From positions 630,001 through 694,000 of the forward strand of contig NZ_JACBZD010000002.1 in NCBI RefSeq assembly GCF_013407765.1: a DNA stretch of 64,000 bases, read 5' to 3'. The notes under the pieces were generated by a model. That model was not told the origin of the DNA. It did no database searches and saw only the letters and a list, made by a program, of their open reading frames with translations. The position numbers and the translations under genes are program-made. Of the stretch, positions 8,405-16,560 are shown in pieces (the first letter of the stretch is position 1; each line of letters opens with the position of its first letter). This DNA is from Allostreptomyces psammosilenae. Lineage in GTDB: Bacteria > Actinomycetota > Actinomycetes > Streptomycetales > Streptomycetaceae.

Positions 8405-9736
8405 ATGGCCATGAAGAGCCGGCGAGGCAGCGATCGGCGCACCTATGTCCTGGACACCAGCGTGCTGCTGTCCGATCCCGGATCGATGGTCCGGTTCGAG
8501 GAGCACGAGGTGGTGCTCCCGGTGGTGGTGGTCTCCGAGCTGGAGGCCAAGCGGCACCACCCAGAACTGGGGTACTTCGCGCGGCAGGCGCTGCGCATGC
8601 TGGACGACTTCCGCGTCCGGTACGGCCGACTGGACGCGCCGATACCGGTGGGCGAACTGGGCGGCACCCTCCGGGTCGAGCTCAACCACTCCGACCCCTC
8701 GGTGCTGCCCCCGGGCTTCCGGCTGAGCGAGGCCGGCCGGTCCAGCGCCGACGACCGGATCCTGGCGGTCGCCCGCAACCTCCAGGCCGAGGGGTACGAC
8801 GTCACCGTCGTCTCCAAGGACCTCCCGATGCGGATCAAGGCGAGCGCGGTCGGCCTGCTCGCCGAGGAGTACCGGGCCGAACTGGCGGTGACCTCCGGCT
8901 GGACCGGGATGGCCGAGCTCCAGGTGACGGCGGAGCAGGTGGACACCCTCTTCGCCGAGGAGCGGCTGCGGCTGCCGGAGGCGGAGGACCTGCCGGTGCA
9001 CACCGGCCTGACCCTGGTCTCCACGCGCGGCAAGGCGCTGGGGCGGGTCACCGCGGACGGCGCGGTGCGGCTGGTGCGCGGCGACCGCTCGGCGTTCGGC
9101 CTGCACGGCCGCAGCGCGGAGCAGCGGATCGGCCTGGACCTGCTGCTCGACGACGACATCGGCATCGTCTCGCTCGGCGGACGGGCCGGCACCGGCAAGT
9201 CGGCGATGGCGTTGTGCGCCGGCCTGGAGGCGGTGCTGGAGCGCCGCAAGCACCGCAAGGTGATGGTGTTCCGGCCGCTGTACGCGGTGGGCGGGCAGGA
9301 GCTCGGCTACCTGCCGGGCACCGAGAGCGAGAAGATGAACCCCTGGGCGCAGGCGGTCTTCGACACGCTGTCGGCGGTGACCAGCGCCGAGGTGATCGAG
9401 GAGGTCGTGGAGCGCGGCATGCTGGAGGTGCTGCCGCTCACCCACATCCGCGGCCGCTCGCTGCACGACGCCTTCGTGATCGTCGACGAGGCGCAGTCGC
9501 TGGAGCGGAACGTGCTGCTCACCGTGCTGTCCCGGATCGGCTCCAACTCCAAGGTGGTGCTCACGCACGACGTGGCGCAGCGCGACAACCTGCGGGTGGG
9601 CCGGTACGACGGCGTGGTGGCGGTGGTGGAGAAGCTGAAGGGGCATCCGCTGTTCGCGCACGTCACGCTCACCCGGTCGGAGCGTTCGCCGATCGCCGCG
9701 CTGGTCACCGAGATGCTGGAGGACTTCCCGCGCTGA
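8405..9736 (+). CDS. PIN domain-PhoH ATPase (PhoH2 type)
   Basis: Protein of 443 residues combining an N-terminal PIN nuclease domain ([12 protein letters not shown], metal-binding Asp near residue 17, and further acidic residues in SADDRIL) with a C-terminal PhoH P-loop ATPase. Walker A is [11 protein letters not shown] (K265) and Walker B is [11 protein letters not shown]. Homologous PIN-PhoH proteins are ATP-dependent RNA helicase/ribonucleases; in mycobacteria the gene is preceded by an antitoxin-like gene. I see no small upstream gene here, only a 740-bp gap. The start is ATG 8405 (GTG at 8402 is also possible) with AAGGGGG about 13 nt upstream. A strong hairpin follows the gene. Confidence 0.9.
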   Translation: MAMKSRRGSDRRTYVLDTSVLLSDPGSMVRFEEHEVVLPVVVVSELEAKRHHPELGYFARQALRMLDDFRVRYGRLDAPIPVGELGGTLRVELNHSDPSVLPPGFRLSEAGRSSADDRILAVARNLQAEGYDVTVVSKDLPMRIKASAVGLLAEEYRAELAVTSGWTGMAELQVTAEQVDTLFAEERLRLPEAEDLPVHTGLTLVSTRGKALGRVTADGAVRLVRGDRSAFGLHGRSAEQRIGLDLLLDDDIGIVSLGGRAGTGKSAMALCAGLEAVLERRKHRKVMVFRPLYAVGGQELGYLPGTESEKMNPWAQAVFDTLSAVTSAEVIEEVVERGMLEVLPLTHIRGRSLHDAFVIVDEAQSLERNVLLTVLSRIGSNSKVVLTHDVAQRDNLRVGRYDGVVAVVEKLKGHPLFAHVTLTRSERSPIAALVTEMLEDFPR

Positions 9737-9818
9737 CCGGGCCGGTCCGCCCCACGGGGCGTCGCCGTCAACCGGCGCCGTCCCCTTTCGGGGGACTTTT
9801 CGCGCGGACCGTCCGAGT

Positions 9819-9852
9819 GGGGAGGCGTCCCGATCCGTCGGGGCGCCTCCCC
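9819..9852. terminator. Hairpin terminator after the phoH gene
   Basis: Inverted repeat with 15-nt arms (9819-9833 and 9838-9852), one G-T pair and a 4-nt loop. A smaller hairpin, GTCCCC-tttc-GGGGGAC, precedes it at about 9780-9796. It closes the PhoH transcript before the long leader of the transglycosylase gene. Confidence 0.75.
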
Positions 9853-10017
9853 CGCGCATGCCCGGCCAAGTGGGCCCGGTGACGGAAACTCGGCACGTTA
9901 CCGAGTCGGGAGCAAGATCACAGGACCTCGCGTCGGACGTTCCAGGACACGGCCCGTGTGATGTTCGACACCCCTAGGGGAATTGCGCTCCCGGACGCGC
10001 GTGGGGCACAGTTTGGG

Positions 10018-10277
10018 TTCTGTCAGGCCCCGCATACGGCGAGAGCTGACGGTCGGGCCACCGATCCGTCACTTTGAGTGCACGTCAGAACTGAACACGG
10101 GATCAGCCGTATGCCGCCCGAGAACGAAGCGTCCCCGTCGTGGATGCGCCGGGCCCGTGCCGCCGACGGCTCGTAGGAGCGCGCCGCACCATCCCGCTCC
10201 CGCCGTCGCGGCCAGTGCCAGGGGCTCAACCCGTCCGCGCGGGCCAGCCGCCGCGGGCGCCGTCGGAAGGATTGCGA
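10018..10277 (+). promoter_or_regulatory. Candidate structured 5' leader of the lytic transglycosylase gene
   Basis: GCATACGGC (10032-10040) can pair perfectly with GCCGTATGC (10106-10114), and CTGACG (10046-10051) nested inside can pair with CGTCAG (10083-10088). That gives a two-helix folded element about 165 nt before the GTG start. Cell-wall hydrolase genes of actinobacteria are often controlled by c-di-AMP (ydaO) riboswitches. I could not match the conserved block order of that class, so I leave the class open. Confidence 0.4.
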
Positions 10278-11015
10278 GTGAGCCGGATCTCGGTCCGGGG
10301 AATCGCGGTGGTCTCGGCCACCGCGGTGACCGCCATGGGGGCGGTCGTCGGTCTCAACACCGGTGACCAGGTGAACCAGGCGCAGGCGATCGAGGTCGCC
10401 GACGCCACGCTCCTGGCGGACATCCCCGCGGGCAACCAGGCCCAGCTCGTCAGTGACAACGTCGTTCGGCAGGCCGAGGCACAGGCGGCCAGCGCCGAGG
10501 AGGCCGCCAAGCAGGCGGCCGAGGACGCCGCGCGCCGCGCGGCCGCCGAGGAGGCGGCCCGCAAGAAGGCCGAGGAGGAGCGCCGCCTCGCCGAGGAGCG
10601 CCGCCGGGCCGAGGAGGCCGCCGCCGCCGAGGCCGCCGCGGCCCGCGCCGCCGCGGAGGAGGCCAGCCGCTCGGAGAGCCGCTCCGACGTCGGCTCCGGC
10701 TCCTCCGGTGGCGGCAGCTACAGCGTCGCCGAGGTCCAGGCGATGGCGCAGTCGATCATCGGCGACGCCACCCAGTTCCAGTGCTTCAGCAACATCGTGA
10801 CCCGCGAGAGCGGCTGGAACTACACCGCGCAGAACCCGTCCTCCGGCGCCTACGGCCTCGTGCAGGCGCTGCCGGGCAGCAAGATGGCCTCGCACGGCGC
10901 CGACTGGCAGACCAACCCGGAGACCCAGATCCGCTGGGGCCTGGACTACATGAACGGCCGCTACGGCAGCCCGTGCGGCGCCTGGCAGTTCTGGCAGGCC
11001 AACCACTGGTACTGA
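10278..11015 (+). CDS. Secreted lytic transglycosylase (SLT domain) with Ala/Glu coiled coil
   Basis: Exported cell-wall hydrolase of 245 residues. An N-terminal signal segment (about residues 8-30) is followed by a charged Ala/Glu/Arg-rich region that should form a long coiled coil (about 60-135), a Ser/Gly linker, and a C-terminal SLT lysozyme-like domain. The catalytic glutamate is E177 in VTRESGWN. AYGLVQALPG and the terminal aromatic/Cys segment GSPCGAWQFWQ are typical of actinobacterial members. The start is GTG 10278 with GGAAGG 8 nt upstream. Such enzymes cleave peptidoglycan glycan strands, with roles in growth and spore germination by family. A structured leader precedes it and a perfect palindromic terminator follows. 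Confidence 0.9.
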   Translation: MSRISVRGIAVVSATAVTAMGAVVGLNTGDQVNQAQAIEVADATLLADIPAGNQAQLVSDNVVRQAEAQAASAEEAAKQAAEDAARRAAAEEAARKKAEEERRLAEERRRAEEAAAAEAAAARAAAEEASRSESRSDVGSGSSGGGSYSVAEVQAMAQSIIGDATQFQCFSNIVTRESGWNYTAQNPSSGAYGLVQALPGSKMASHGADWQTNPETQIRWGLDYMNGRYGSPCGAWQFWQANHWY

Positions 11016-11131
11016 GCCGCCCCCGCGGCCGCCGTCCGGGCCGGTCGGCGGCCCGCAGGTGCCGACCGCGCCAGGCGAGCCCCGCCCCGCACGCCTGCCA
11101 CGCCCCCGGTTCGCGCCGGGCGTGACTCCAC

Positions 11132-11169
11132 CGAGCCCCGGTGCCGGAACGTTCCGGCACCGGGGCTCG
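11132..11169. terminator. Perfect 38-bp palindromic terminator
   Basis: Two 19-nt arms (11132-11150 and 11151-11169) are exactly complementary with no spacer; the RNA would close with a small loop at the AACGTT centre. It lies 116 bp after the transglycosylase stop and is followed by TTCGTG. It is one of the strongest hairpins in the window. Confidence 0.8.
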
Positions 11170-11279
11170 TTCGTGCCCCTCGGGGATAAGCAGCCCCACA
11201 CGGGAAAGGTTCACCCCGGCGGATCGTGCTCGGGGCGATACCGTGACGTGGAATCCGACATCACGGACGGAGCAGGGCT

Positions 11280-12905
11280 ATGGCGCGGGTGGGCCGTTTC
11301 GGCTCCGGGCTGGCTGCCGCGATCGGGGCCTGGGCGGGCGCGCGGCTGGAGAGGCGCCGCCGGGAACTGGCCGGCGGCTACCTCAGGGGCATCGACGAGG
11401 GCGAACCGGGCGGCGACCGCCCGGCCGCCGCGGCGCGCCCCGACGCCGGGCCCTACCCGGCCGCCGCCGACGAAGCGGCCGGCGACCACGGCGCCGCGCC
11501 GGGACGGGAGCACGGCCGGCCCGCCGCCCCCGGCGCGCCGACGCCGGTCCGGGAGCGCGCCCCCGCCGAGGCGGTGCCCTGGGGCATGCGGGTCACCGCG
11601 GAGATCGCCTGGCGGCTGGTGGTCATCGCCGCCGCCCTCTACGTCCTGCTGCGCCTGATCACCATCCTGCAGCTGGTGGTGCTGGCCTTCGTGGTGGCGC
11701 TGCTGCTGGCCGCGCTGCTCCAGCCGACCGTGCTGCGGCTGCGCAAGCTCGGCATCCCGCGGGCGCCGGCCGCCGCGATAACGTTCATCGGCGGGCTGTC
11801 CTGCGTCGGGCTGGTGGGGTGGTTCGTCGGCTGGCAGGTCGAGGACAACATCGACGAGCTGACCGGCCGGGTGCAGGACGCCATCGAACAGCTGCGGGAC
11901 TGGATGGTCTCCGGCCCGCTGCACCTGACCGAGCAGCAGCTCACCGACTTCGTCGACCAGATCGGCGAGGCCGTCGGCAGCAACCAGGAGCGGCTGACCA
12001 GCTTCGGGGTGAGCACCGTCGCGGTCGCCATCGACGTGCTCACCGGCATGGTGCTGGCCGCCTTCATCACCTTCTTCCTGATCTACGACGGTGACCGGAT
12101 CTGGCGCTGGTGCGTGATGCTCTTCCCGCGCGGCACCCACGAGGCGCTGCGCGGCATGGGGCCGCGCGCCTGGTTCACCCTCACCCGCTATGTGCGCGGG
12201 ACGGTGATGGTCGCCTTCATCGACGCCCTCTTCATCGGCGTCGGGATCCAGATCCTCGGCGTGCCGCTGGCCGTGCCGCTGGCGGTGCTGATCTTCCTGG
12301 GCGCCTTCGTGCCGCTGGTCGGTGCCACGGTCAGCGGCGCCGTCGCGGTCGCCGTCGGCCTGGTCACCGACGGCCCGGTCACCGCGCTGCTGGTGCTGGC
12401 GGTGGTGCTGGGCGTGCAGCAGATCGAAGGGCACCTGCTCCAGCCGCTGATCCTCGGCCGGGCGGTCAAGGTGCACGCCCTCGCGGTGGTGCTGGCCGTC
12501 TCGGCCGGCACGCTGGTCGCCGGGATCGGGGGAGCGGTGGTGGCGGTGCCGCTGGTGGCGGTGCTGAACACCTGCGTGCTGTACCTGCGGGCGCACTACG
12601 CGGGCGAGGTGCCGCACACCGCCACCGCCGTGGCTCCGCTGGAGGGCGCCCTGGTGCGGGTCGGTCCGCCGCCGACCGGCGGGGCGGGGACTGCCGGCGG
12701 CCCGCGCGGTGCGGCGGGCAAGGGCGGTGCGGGCGGTGCCGGTGATGCGGGCGGTGGCGGCGGTACGACCACCGGGCCCGCGCGCCCCGGGGAGGCACCG
12801 GGCGGCGGCACGACCGGCGGCGTGTCCGGCGGCGCGTCCGGCGGTTCCGAACGCGACACGCCGTCCGGCGGCGGTCGCCCCGCCCCGCCGACCGACCGCG
12901 AGTGA
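11280..12905 (+). CDS. AI-2E family membrane protein (PF01594 type)
   Basis: Integral membrane protein of 541 residues. After an Ala/Arg/Pro-rich cytoplasmic N-terminus (about 1-100) come hydrophobic helices in the AI-2E/YdiK pattern: a pair at about 115-165, then VAIDVLTGMVLAAFITFFLIYDGDRIW, a cluster around FIDALFIGVGIQILG, LIFLGAFVPLVGATVSGAVAV, and a last pair containing QQIEGHLLQPLILGRAVKVH. That last motif is a family hallmark. The C-terminal roughly 100 residues are Gly/Ala/Pro-rich and look disordered. The start is ATG 11280 with GGAGCAGGG upstream. Family members have been reported as exporters of AI-2 or as Na+/H+ antiporters, so transport substrate is unassigned. Confidence 0.85.
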   Translation: MARVGRFGSGLAAAIGAWAGARLERRRRELAGGYLRGIDEGEPGGDRPAAAARPDAGPYPAAADEAAGDHGAAPGREHGRPAAPGAPTPVRERAPAEAVPWGMRVTAEIAWRLVVIAAALYVLLRLITILQLVVLAFVVALLLAALLQPTVLRLRKLGIPRAPAAAITFIGGLSCVGLVGWFVGWQVEDNIDELTGRVQDAIEQLRDWMVSGPLHLTEQQLTDFVDQIGEAVGSNQERLTSFGVSTVAVAIDVLTGMVLAAFITFFLIYDGDRIWRWCVMLFPRGTHEALRGMGPRAWFTLTRYVRGTVMVAFIDALFIGVGIQILGVPLAVPLAVLIFLGAFVPLVGATVSGAVAVAVGLVTDGPVTALLVLAVVLGVQQIEGHLLQPLILGRAVKVHALAVVLAVSAGTLVAGIGGAVVAVPLVAVLNTCVLYLRAHYAGEVPHTATAVAPLEGALVRVGPPPTGGAGTAGGPRGAAGKGGAGGAGDAGGGGGTTTGPARPGEAPGGGTTGGVSGGASGGSERDTPSGGGRPAPPTDRE

Positions 12906-13062
12906 GCCGAACGCGTCCCGAGGGTCCCCCTTCGCACACACCCGTCCGTCGAATCGTGTTCGATATTGACGCTTCCGTGGGCGGCTGATTGGCTTGGCGC
13001 GCCGTGGGGGAGAACCTGACGCCTCCCTCACGGCGCCACCGCCCACGTCCGGGAGAGAACCC

Positions 13063-13743
13063 ATGGAGCAGTTCGCCGCCACCGCCCACCTTCCCGAGAC
13101 GCCCCGCTGGACGCCCTCGGCGCCGGCGGACGCGGTGGAGGGCGCGGTGCCGGCCGGCGTCGCCGACGCCGACGCGGCGAGCCTCACCCTGGCCGCCGGG
13201 CCGCGCACCGACTGGTTCGCCGACCCCGCCGGGAAGGCGCTGTTCCACGACGCGCGGGCGCTGACCTTCGCCCCCGGCCCCGGCGACTACCAGCTCCTCG
13301 CCCGGGTGCGGGTCGACTTCGCCGCGACCTACGACGCCGGGGTGCTCGTGCTGTACGCCGGCGAGGACCGCTACGCCAAGCTGTGCTTCGAGTACTCGCC
13401 CGAGCACCGACCGATGGTCGTCTCGGTGGTCACCCGCCACGGCGCCTCCGACGACGCCAACGCCTTCCACGTCGAGGGCGACACCGTCTGGCTGCGGGTC
13501 TCCCGGACCGGCGCGGCCTTCGCCTTCCACGCCTCCACCGACGGCGAGCGCTGGGAGTTCGTCCGCTACTTCCGGCTCGACGGCGACGGCGACGCCACGC
13601 GCGACGGCGCCGGGACGCCGGAGACGGACCAGCCGCGGGCGGGCTTCATGGCGCAGTCGCCCACCGGGGAAGGCTGCCGGGCCACCTTCGACCAGGTGCG
13701 GTTCACCCGCGCCACGCTCGCCGACCTGCGCGACGGCAGCTGA
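13063..13743 (+). CDS. DUF1349 domain-containing protein
   Basis: Soluble protein of 226 residues spanned almost entirely by a DUF1349 concanavalin-like beta-sandwich. Typical segments are TDWFADPAGK, LLARVRVDF, YDAGVLVLYAGEDRYAKLCFEYS, VVTRHGASDDANAF, VWLRVSRTGAAFAFHASTDGERWEFVRYF and a GFMAQSPTGEGCRATFD end. Proteins of this type resemble yeast YMR315-neighbour/regulation-of-kinase-like sugar-binding folds, but no activity is established. There is no signal peptide. The start is ATG 13063 with GGGAGAG upstream. A bidirectional hairpin separates it from the convergent regulator gene. Confidence 0.82.
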   Translation: MEQFAATAHLPETPRWTPSAPADAVEGAVPAGVADADAASLTLAAGPRTDWFADPAGKALFHDARALTFAPGPGDYQLLARVRVDFAATYDAGVLVLYAGEDRYAKLCFEYSPEHRPMVVSVVTRHGASDDANAFHVEGDTVWLRVSRTGAAFAFHASTDGERWEFVRYFRLDGDGDATRDGAGTPETDQPRAGFMAQSPTGEGCRATFDQVRFTRATLADLRDGS

Positions 13744-13758
13744 CCCCCGCCGCACCGG

Positions 13759-13787
13759 ACCGGCCGGCGCGCCCGGCGCCGGCCGGT
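13759..13787. terminator. Bidirectional terminator between convergent genes
   Basis: Perfect 12-bp arms (13759-13770 and 13776-13787) with a 5-nt loop, in the 72-bp gap between the DUF1349 gene and the convergent MmyB-type regulator gene. Confidence 0.7.
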
Positions 13788-13815
13788 CGACGGCGCGCCG
13801 GTGTGCCGCGCGGGC

Positions 13816-14781
13816 TCAGCGGTGGGCCGCCAGCGCCTCGGCGGTGGCCGCGTCGGCCGGCAGGAAGGTCTCGATCGCCAGCTCCGAGACGGTCACGTCC
13901 ATCGGCGTGTTGAAGGTGGTCGCGGTGGAGAGGAACGCCAGCTCGGCGTCGCCGCACCGGATCCGCATCGGCAGCGCCAGCTCTCCGGCGCCCACCCCCG
14001 CCGAGCCGTAGGGCCCGGACACCTCCGGCTCGGGCGCCGGGTAGTGCCGCACCTCCTCGTACAGCCGGCGCAGCCGCGCCGAGTCCCGCAGCACCATCTG
14101 ACGCTCCACCCGGTCCAGCAGGTGCGCCCGCCACTGCCCCAGGTTGCGGATGCGCGGCGCCAGCCCGCGCGGATGCAGGGACAGCCGCACCGCGTTCATC
14201 GGCGGGCGCAGCAGCTCCGGATCCACCCCCTCCAGCAGCAGCGCCACGCCGGAGTTGGCCGCCAGCACGTCGTACCCGCCGTCGAAGAGCAGCGCCGGAT
14301 AGGGGGCGTAGGCGTCCAGCAGCCGCCGCACGCCCTCCTGGACCGGCGCCATCACCGGGTCGTCCAGCGGCGTGGCGGGGTAGCTGGGGGCGAAGCCGCC
14401 GGCCACCAGCAGGGCGTTGCGCTCCCGCACCGGGACGTCCAGCTGCTCGGCGAGCCGCAGCAGCATCTCCCGGCTCGGCTGCGAGCGGCCGGTCTCCACG
14501 AAGCTCAGGTGGCGGGCGGAGGTCTCCGCGCGCAGCGCCAGCTCCAGCTGGGTGAGCCGCCGCCTGGTCCGCCAGTGCCGCAGCAGCGCGCCCACCCGGG
14601 GGCCGCCCGCCGCCCGCTCGTCCACCGCCCCGTCGCCGGCGGGCGTCCCGCCCGCCGCCCTGCCGGTCGACCTGCCCGCCGGCCCGCCACCACCGGGCCG
14701 CGCGCCCGCAGCCGCCCTACCGCCCGGCCCGGTCATCGCCCGCGCGCCGTGCCCCACCCGTCCGATCGTCAGATCCACCAT
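13816..14781 (-). CDS. XRE-family regulator with MmyB-like ligand-binding domain
   Basis: Transcriptional regulator of 321 residues. A Gly/Pro-rich N-terminus (about 1-60) precedes a helix-turn-helix domain (LLRHWRTRRRLTQLELALRAETSARHLSFVETGRSQPS). The C-terminal PAS-like MmyB domain begins at about residue 150 (YPALLFDGGYDVLAANSG, RLSLHPRGLAPRIRNLGQW, FLSTATTFNTPMDVTVSELAIETFLP). The start is ATG 14779-14781 with GGGGAGG 6 nt upstream; an in-frame start 63 bp further upstream lacks a site. MmyB-type regulators of Streptomyces usually sit divergent to a single enzyme gene, and the ligand is thought to be a fatty acid or similar. Here the divergent partner is the NTF2-like gene at 14953. Confidence 0.9.
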   Translation of the reverse strand: MVDLTIGRVGHGARAMTGPGGRAAAGARPGGGGPAGRSTGRAAGGTPAGDGAVDERAAGGPRVGALLRHWRTRRRLTQLELALRAETSARHLSFVETGRSQPSREMLLRLAEQLDVPVRERNALLVAGGFAPSYPATPLDDPVMAPVQEGVRRLLDAYAPYPALLFDGGYDVLAANSGVALLLEGVDPELLRPPMNAVRLSLHPRGLAPRIRNLGQWRAHLLDRVERQMVLRDSARLRRLYEEVRHYPAPEPEVSGPYGSAGVGAGELALPMRIRCGDAELAFLSTATTFNTPMDVTVSELAIETFLPADAATAEALAAHR

Positions 14782-14952
14782 CAGGCCCTCCCCGGCCGGC
14801 GCCACCCGCCGCGCCTCGACCGCAGGCAGCCTACCGGCCGTCATGCCGCATTACCTGGGAGGGAATCGACCGGTCCCGGCCGCGCTGGGAGAGTCGTGGT
14901 GTCGCCGCCCCGCCGGGGCCGCGCACACCGCCACCGAGGAAGGGGAACCCCC

Positions 14953-15333
14953 GTGAACATCGACTTCGACGCCCTGGTCGACCGCTACATCGCCGCCTGG
15001 AACGAGACCGACGCGGACCGCCGACTGGCGGCCGTCAGCGAGCTGTGGGCCCAGGACGGCGGCTACACCGACCCGCTCGCCGACGTCACCGGCCCGGCGG
15101 CGGTGGCCGAGCTGATCGGCGCGGTACAGCAGCAGTTCCCGGGCCTGGAGTTCCGGCCCGGCCGCGCCGTGGACGGCCACCACAACACCGCCCGCTTCGG
15201 CTGGGAGCTGGCGCCGGCCGGCGACGCGGACGCGGAGCCGGTGGTGGTCGGCTTCGACGTCGCAGTCACCGGCCCGGACGGCCGGCTGCGGCAGGTCTAC
15301 GGCTTCCTGGACCGGGTGCCGGCCGGCGCCTGA
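14953..15333 (+). CDS. NTF2/SnoaL-like protein
   Basis: Small protein of 126 residues with the alpha+beta-barrel (SnoaL/NTF2) fold. It shows VDRYIAAWNETDADRRLAAVSELWAQDGGYTDPLADVTGPAAVAELI, a helix-rich first half ending in the TDP barrel entrance, then FRPGRAVDGHHNTARFGWEL and a closing strand with FLDRVP. Family members serve as cyclases, isomerases, ketosteroid-like binding proteins or hydrolases, so no reaction is assigned. The start is GTG 14953 with GAAGGGG about 7 nt upstream. It is transcribed divergently from the MmyB-type regulator with 171 bp between them, and is therefore its likely target. Confidence 0.85.
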   Translation: MNIDFDALVDRYIAAWNETDADRRLAAVSELWAQDGGYTDPLADVTGPAAVAELIGAVQQQFPGLEFRPGRAVDGHHNTARFGWELAPAGDADAEPVVVGFDVAVTGPDGRLRQVYGFLDRVPAGA

Positions 15334-15344
15334 ACCGCCGGCCC

Positions 15345-15382
15345 GTCGGCCGCCGGACTTCGGCGGTCGGCCGCCGGACTTC
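15345..15382. repeat. 21-bp-period tandem repeat between convergent genes
   Basis: GTCGGCCGCCGGACTTC occurs at 15345-15361 and 15366-15382, in the 54-bp gap between the NTF2-like gene and the convergent phosphatase gene. Confidence 0.75.
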
Positions 15383-15387
15383 TGCCG

Positions 15388-16560
15388 TCAGCCGTCCAGC
15401 TCGAACCAGACCACCTTGCCGCCCTGCGCCCGGGAGCTCCCCCAACGGGAGGCCACCAGCGACACCAGGGCCAGCCCGCGGCCGTGCTCCTCGTCCGCGT
15501 CGGCGAACCGCCGGCGCGGCAGGCGCGGGTCGTCGTCGCCCACCTCGCACCGCAGCATCCCCTCGCCGCGGTGCAGGTAGAGCGTCACCGGGCCCCGCGC
15601 GTAGCGGGCGGCGTTGGTGACCAGTTCGCTGACGGCCAGCTGGGTGGCGTCCGACAGGTCGCCCAGGCCCCACTCGCCCAGCGTGCGGCGGACCAGGCGG
15701 CGCGCCGCGGAGGCCGCGCGGGCGTCCGGCGTCAGCGCCCAGCGCGCCATGTCCCGGGCCGGCACGCCGTCCAGCGCGGCCACCAGCAGCGCGGCGTCGT
15801 CGTCCCGCGGCCCACGGCGCAGGGTGTCCAGCGCCGCCTGGCACAGCTCCTCCGGGCTGGGCCAGCGGAACCCCGGAGCCGCCGGCAGGTGCCCCTCCGG
15901 CGGCGCCCCCGCGCTCACTGCCAGCCAGGAACGCAGCTCCTCCAGGCCCTCCTCGGCCCCCCGCGCCCTGGTCTCCACCACGCCGTCGGTGACCAGCACC
16001 AGCACGTCCCCCGGGCGGGTGAACACGTCCAACTGCTCGAAGGCCGTCCCGCCCACCCCGATCGGCAGCCCGGGCGGGGGCCGCAGCAGCTCGCTGCGGC
16101 CGTCCGCGTGCAGCCACACGGCGGGCACGTGGCCGGCGTTGGACAGCTCGCACCGGCCCGACGCCGGGCTGTAGACCGCCATCAGACAGGTCGACAGGTG
16201 CCCCTCGCCCAGCCGCTGCGCCTGCTCGTCGAGGTGGTGCAGCACCTCCACCGGGGGCAGGTCCAGCATGGCGAGGGTCTGCGTGGTGGTGCGCAGCTGG
16301 CCCATCACCGCCGCGGAGGCCGGGCCGTGCCCCATGACGTCCCCGACCACCAGCGCGGTCCGTCCGCCCACCATCGGCACGGCGTCATACCAGTCGCCGC
16401 CCACCCCGGTGGTCCGGTCGGCCGGCAGGTAGCGGTGGGCGGTGCGCAGCCCCGCGGCGTCGGGCAGCCGGCCGGGCAGCAGGATGCGCTGGAGCAGCTC
16501 GGCCGTGCCGTCGCCGGTGCGGTCCCCGTGTCCGGTCTCGACGCGCACGTGGCGGCTCAC
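15388..16560 (-). CDS. SpoIIE/RsbU-type PP2C phosphatase fused to an HATPase_c (anti-sigma kinase-like) domain
   Basis: Regulatory protein of 390 residues with no sensory domain in front. The PP2C/SpoIIE domain (about 20-245) has the metal-binding aspartates in GVGGDWYDAV, VVGDVMGHGP, VTDGVVET and RDDDAALLVA. The HATPase domain (about 260-390) has the N-box AVSELVTNAARYA, a DDD segment and the G-box HGRGLALV, ending KVVWFEL as in RsbW-like kinases. Fusions like this are thought to combine dephosphorylation of an anti-anti-sigma factor with kinase or anti-sigma activity. The GTG start overlaps the stop of the upstream methyltransferase gene by 4 nt (GTGA), so the two are translationally coupled. 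Two much larger relatives lie at 48-54.7 kb. Confidence 0.92.
   Translation of the reverse strand: MSRHVRVETGHGDRTGDGTAELLQRILLPGRLPDAAGLRTAHRYLPADRTTGVGGDWYDAVPMVGGRTALVVGDVMGHGPASAAVMGQLRTTTQTLAMLDLPPVEVLHHLDEQAQRLGEGHLSTCLMAVYSPASGRCELSNAGHVPAVWLHADGRSELLRPPPGLPIGVGGTAFEQLDVFTRPGDVLVLVTDGVVETRARGAEEGLEELRSWLAVSAGAPPEGHLPAAPGFRWPSPEELCQAALDTLRRGPRDDDAALLVAALDGVPARDMARWALTPDARAASAARRLVRRTLGEWGLGDLSDATQLAVSELVTNAARYARGPVTLYLHRGEGMLRCEVGDDDPRLPRRRFADADEEHGRGLALVSLVASRWGSSRAQGGKVVWFELDG

Noticed and set aside
5855-9859. Long minus-strand open frame across the deoR, uppS and phoH genes
   Set aside because: It overlaps three well-supported plus-strand genes and shows no protein family pattern.
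9990-10277. c-di-AMP (ydaO) riboswitch upstream of the transglycosylase gene
   Set aside because: Only short matches such as ATCCGTCA are present, and the conserved blocks are not in the expected order. Kept as an unclassified structured leader.
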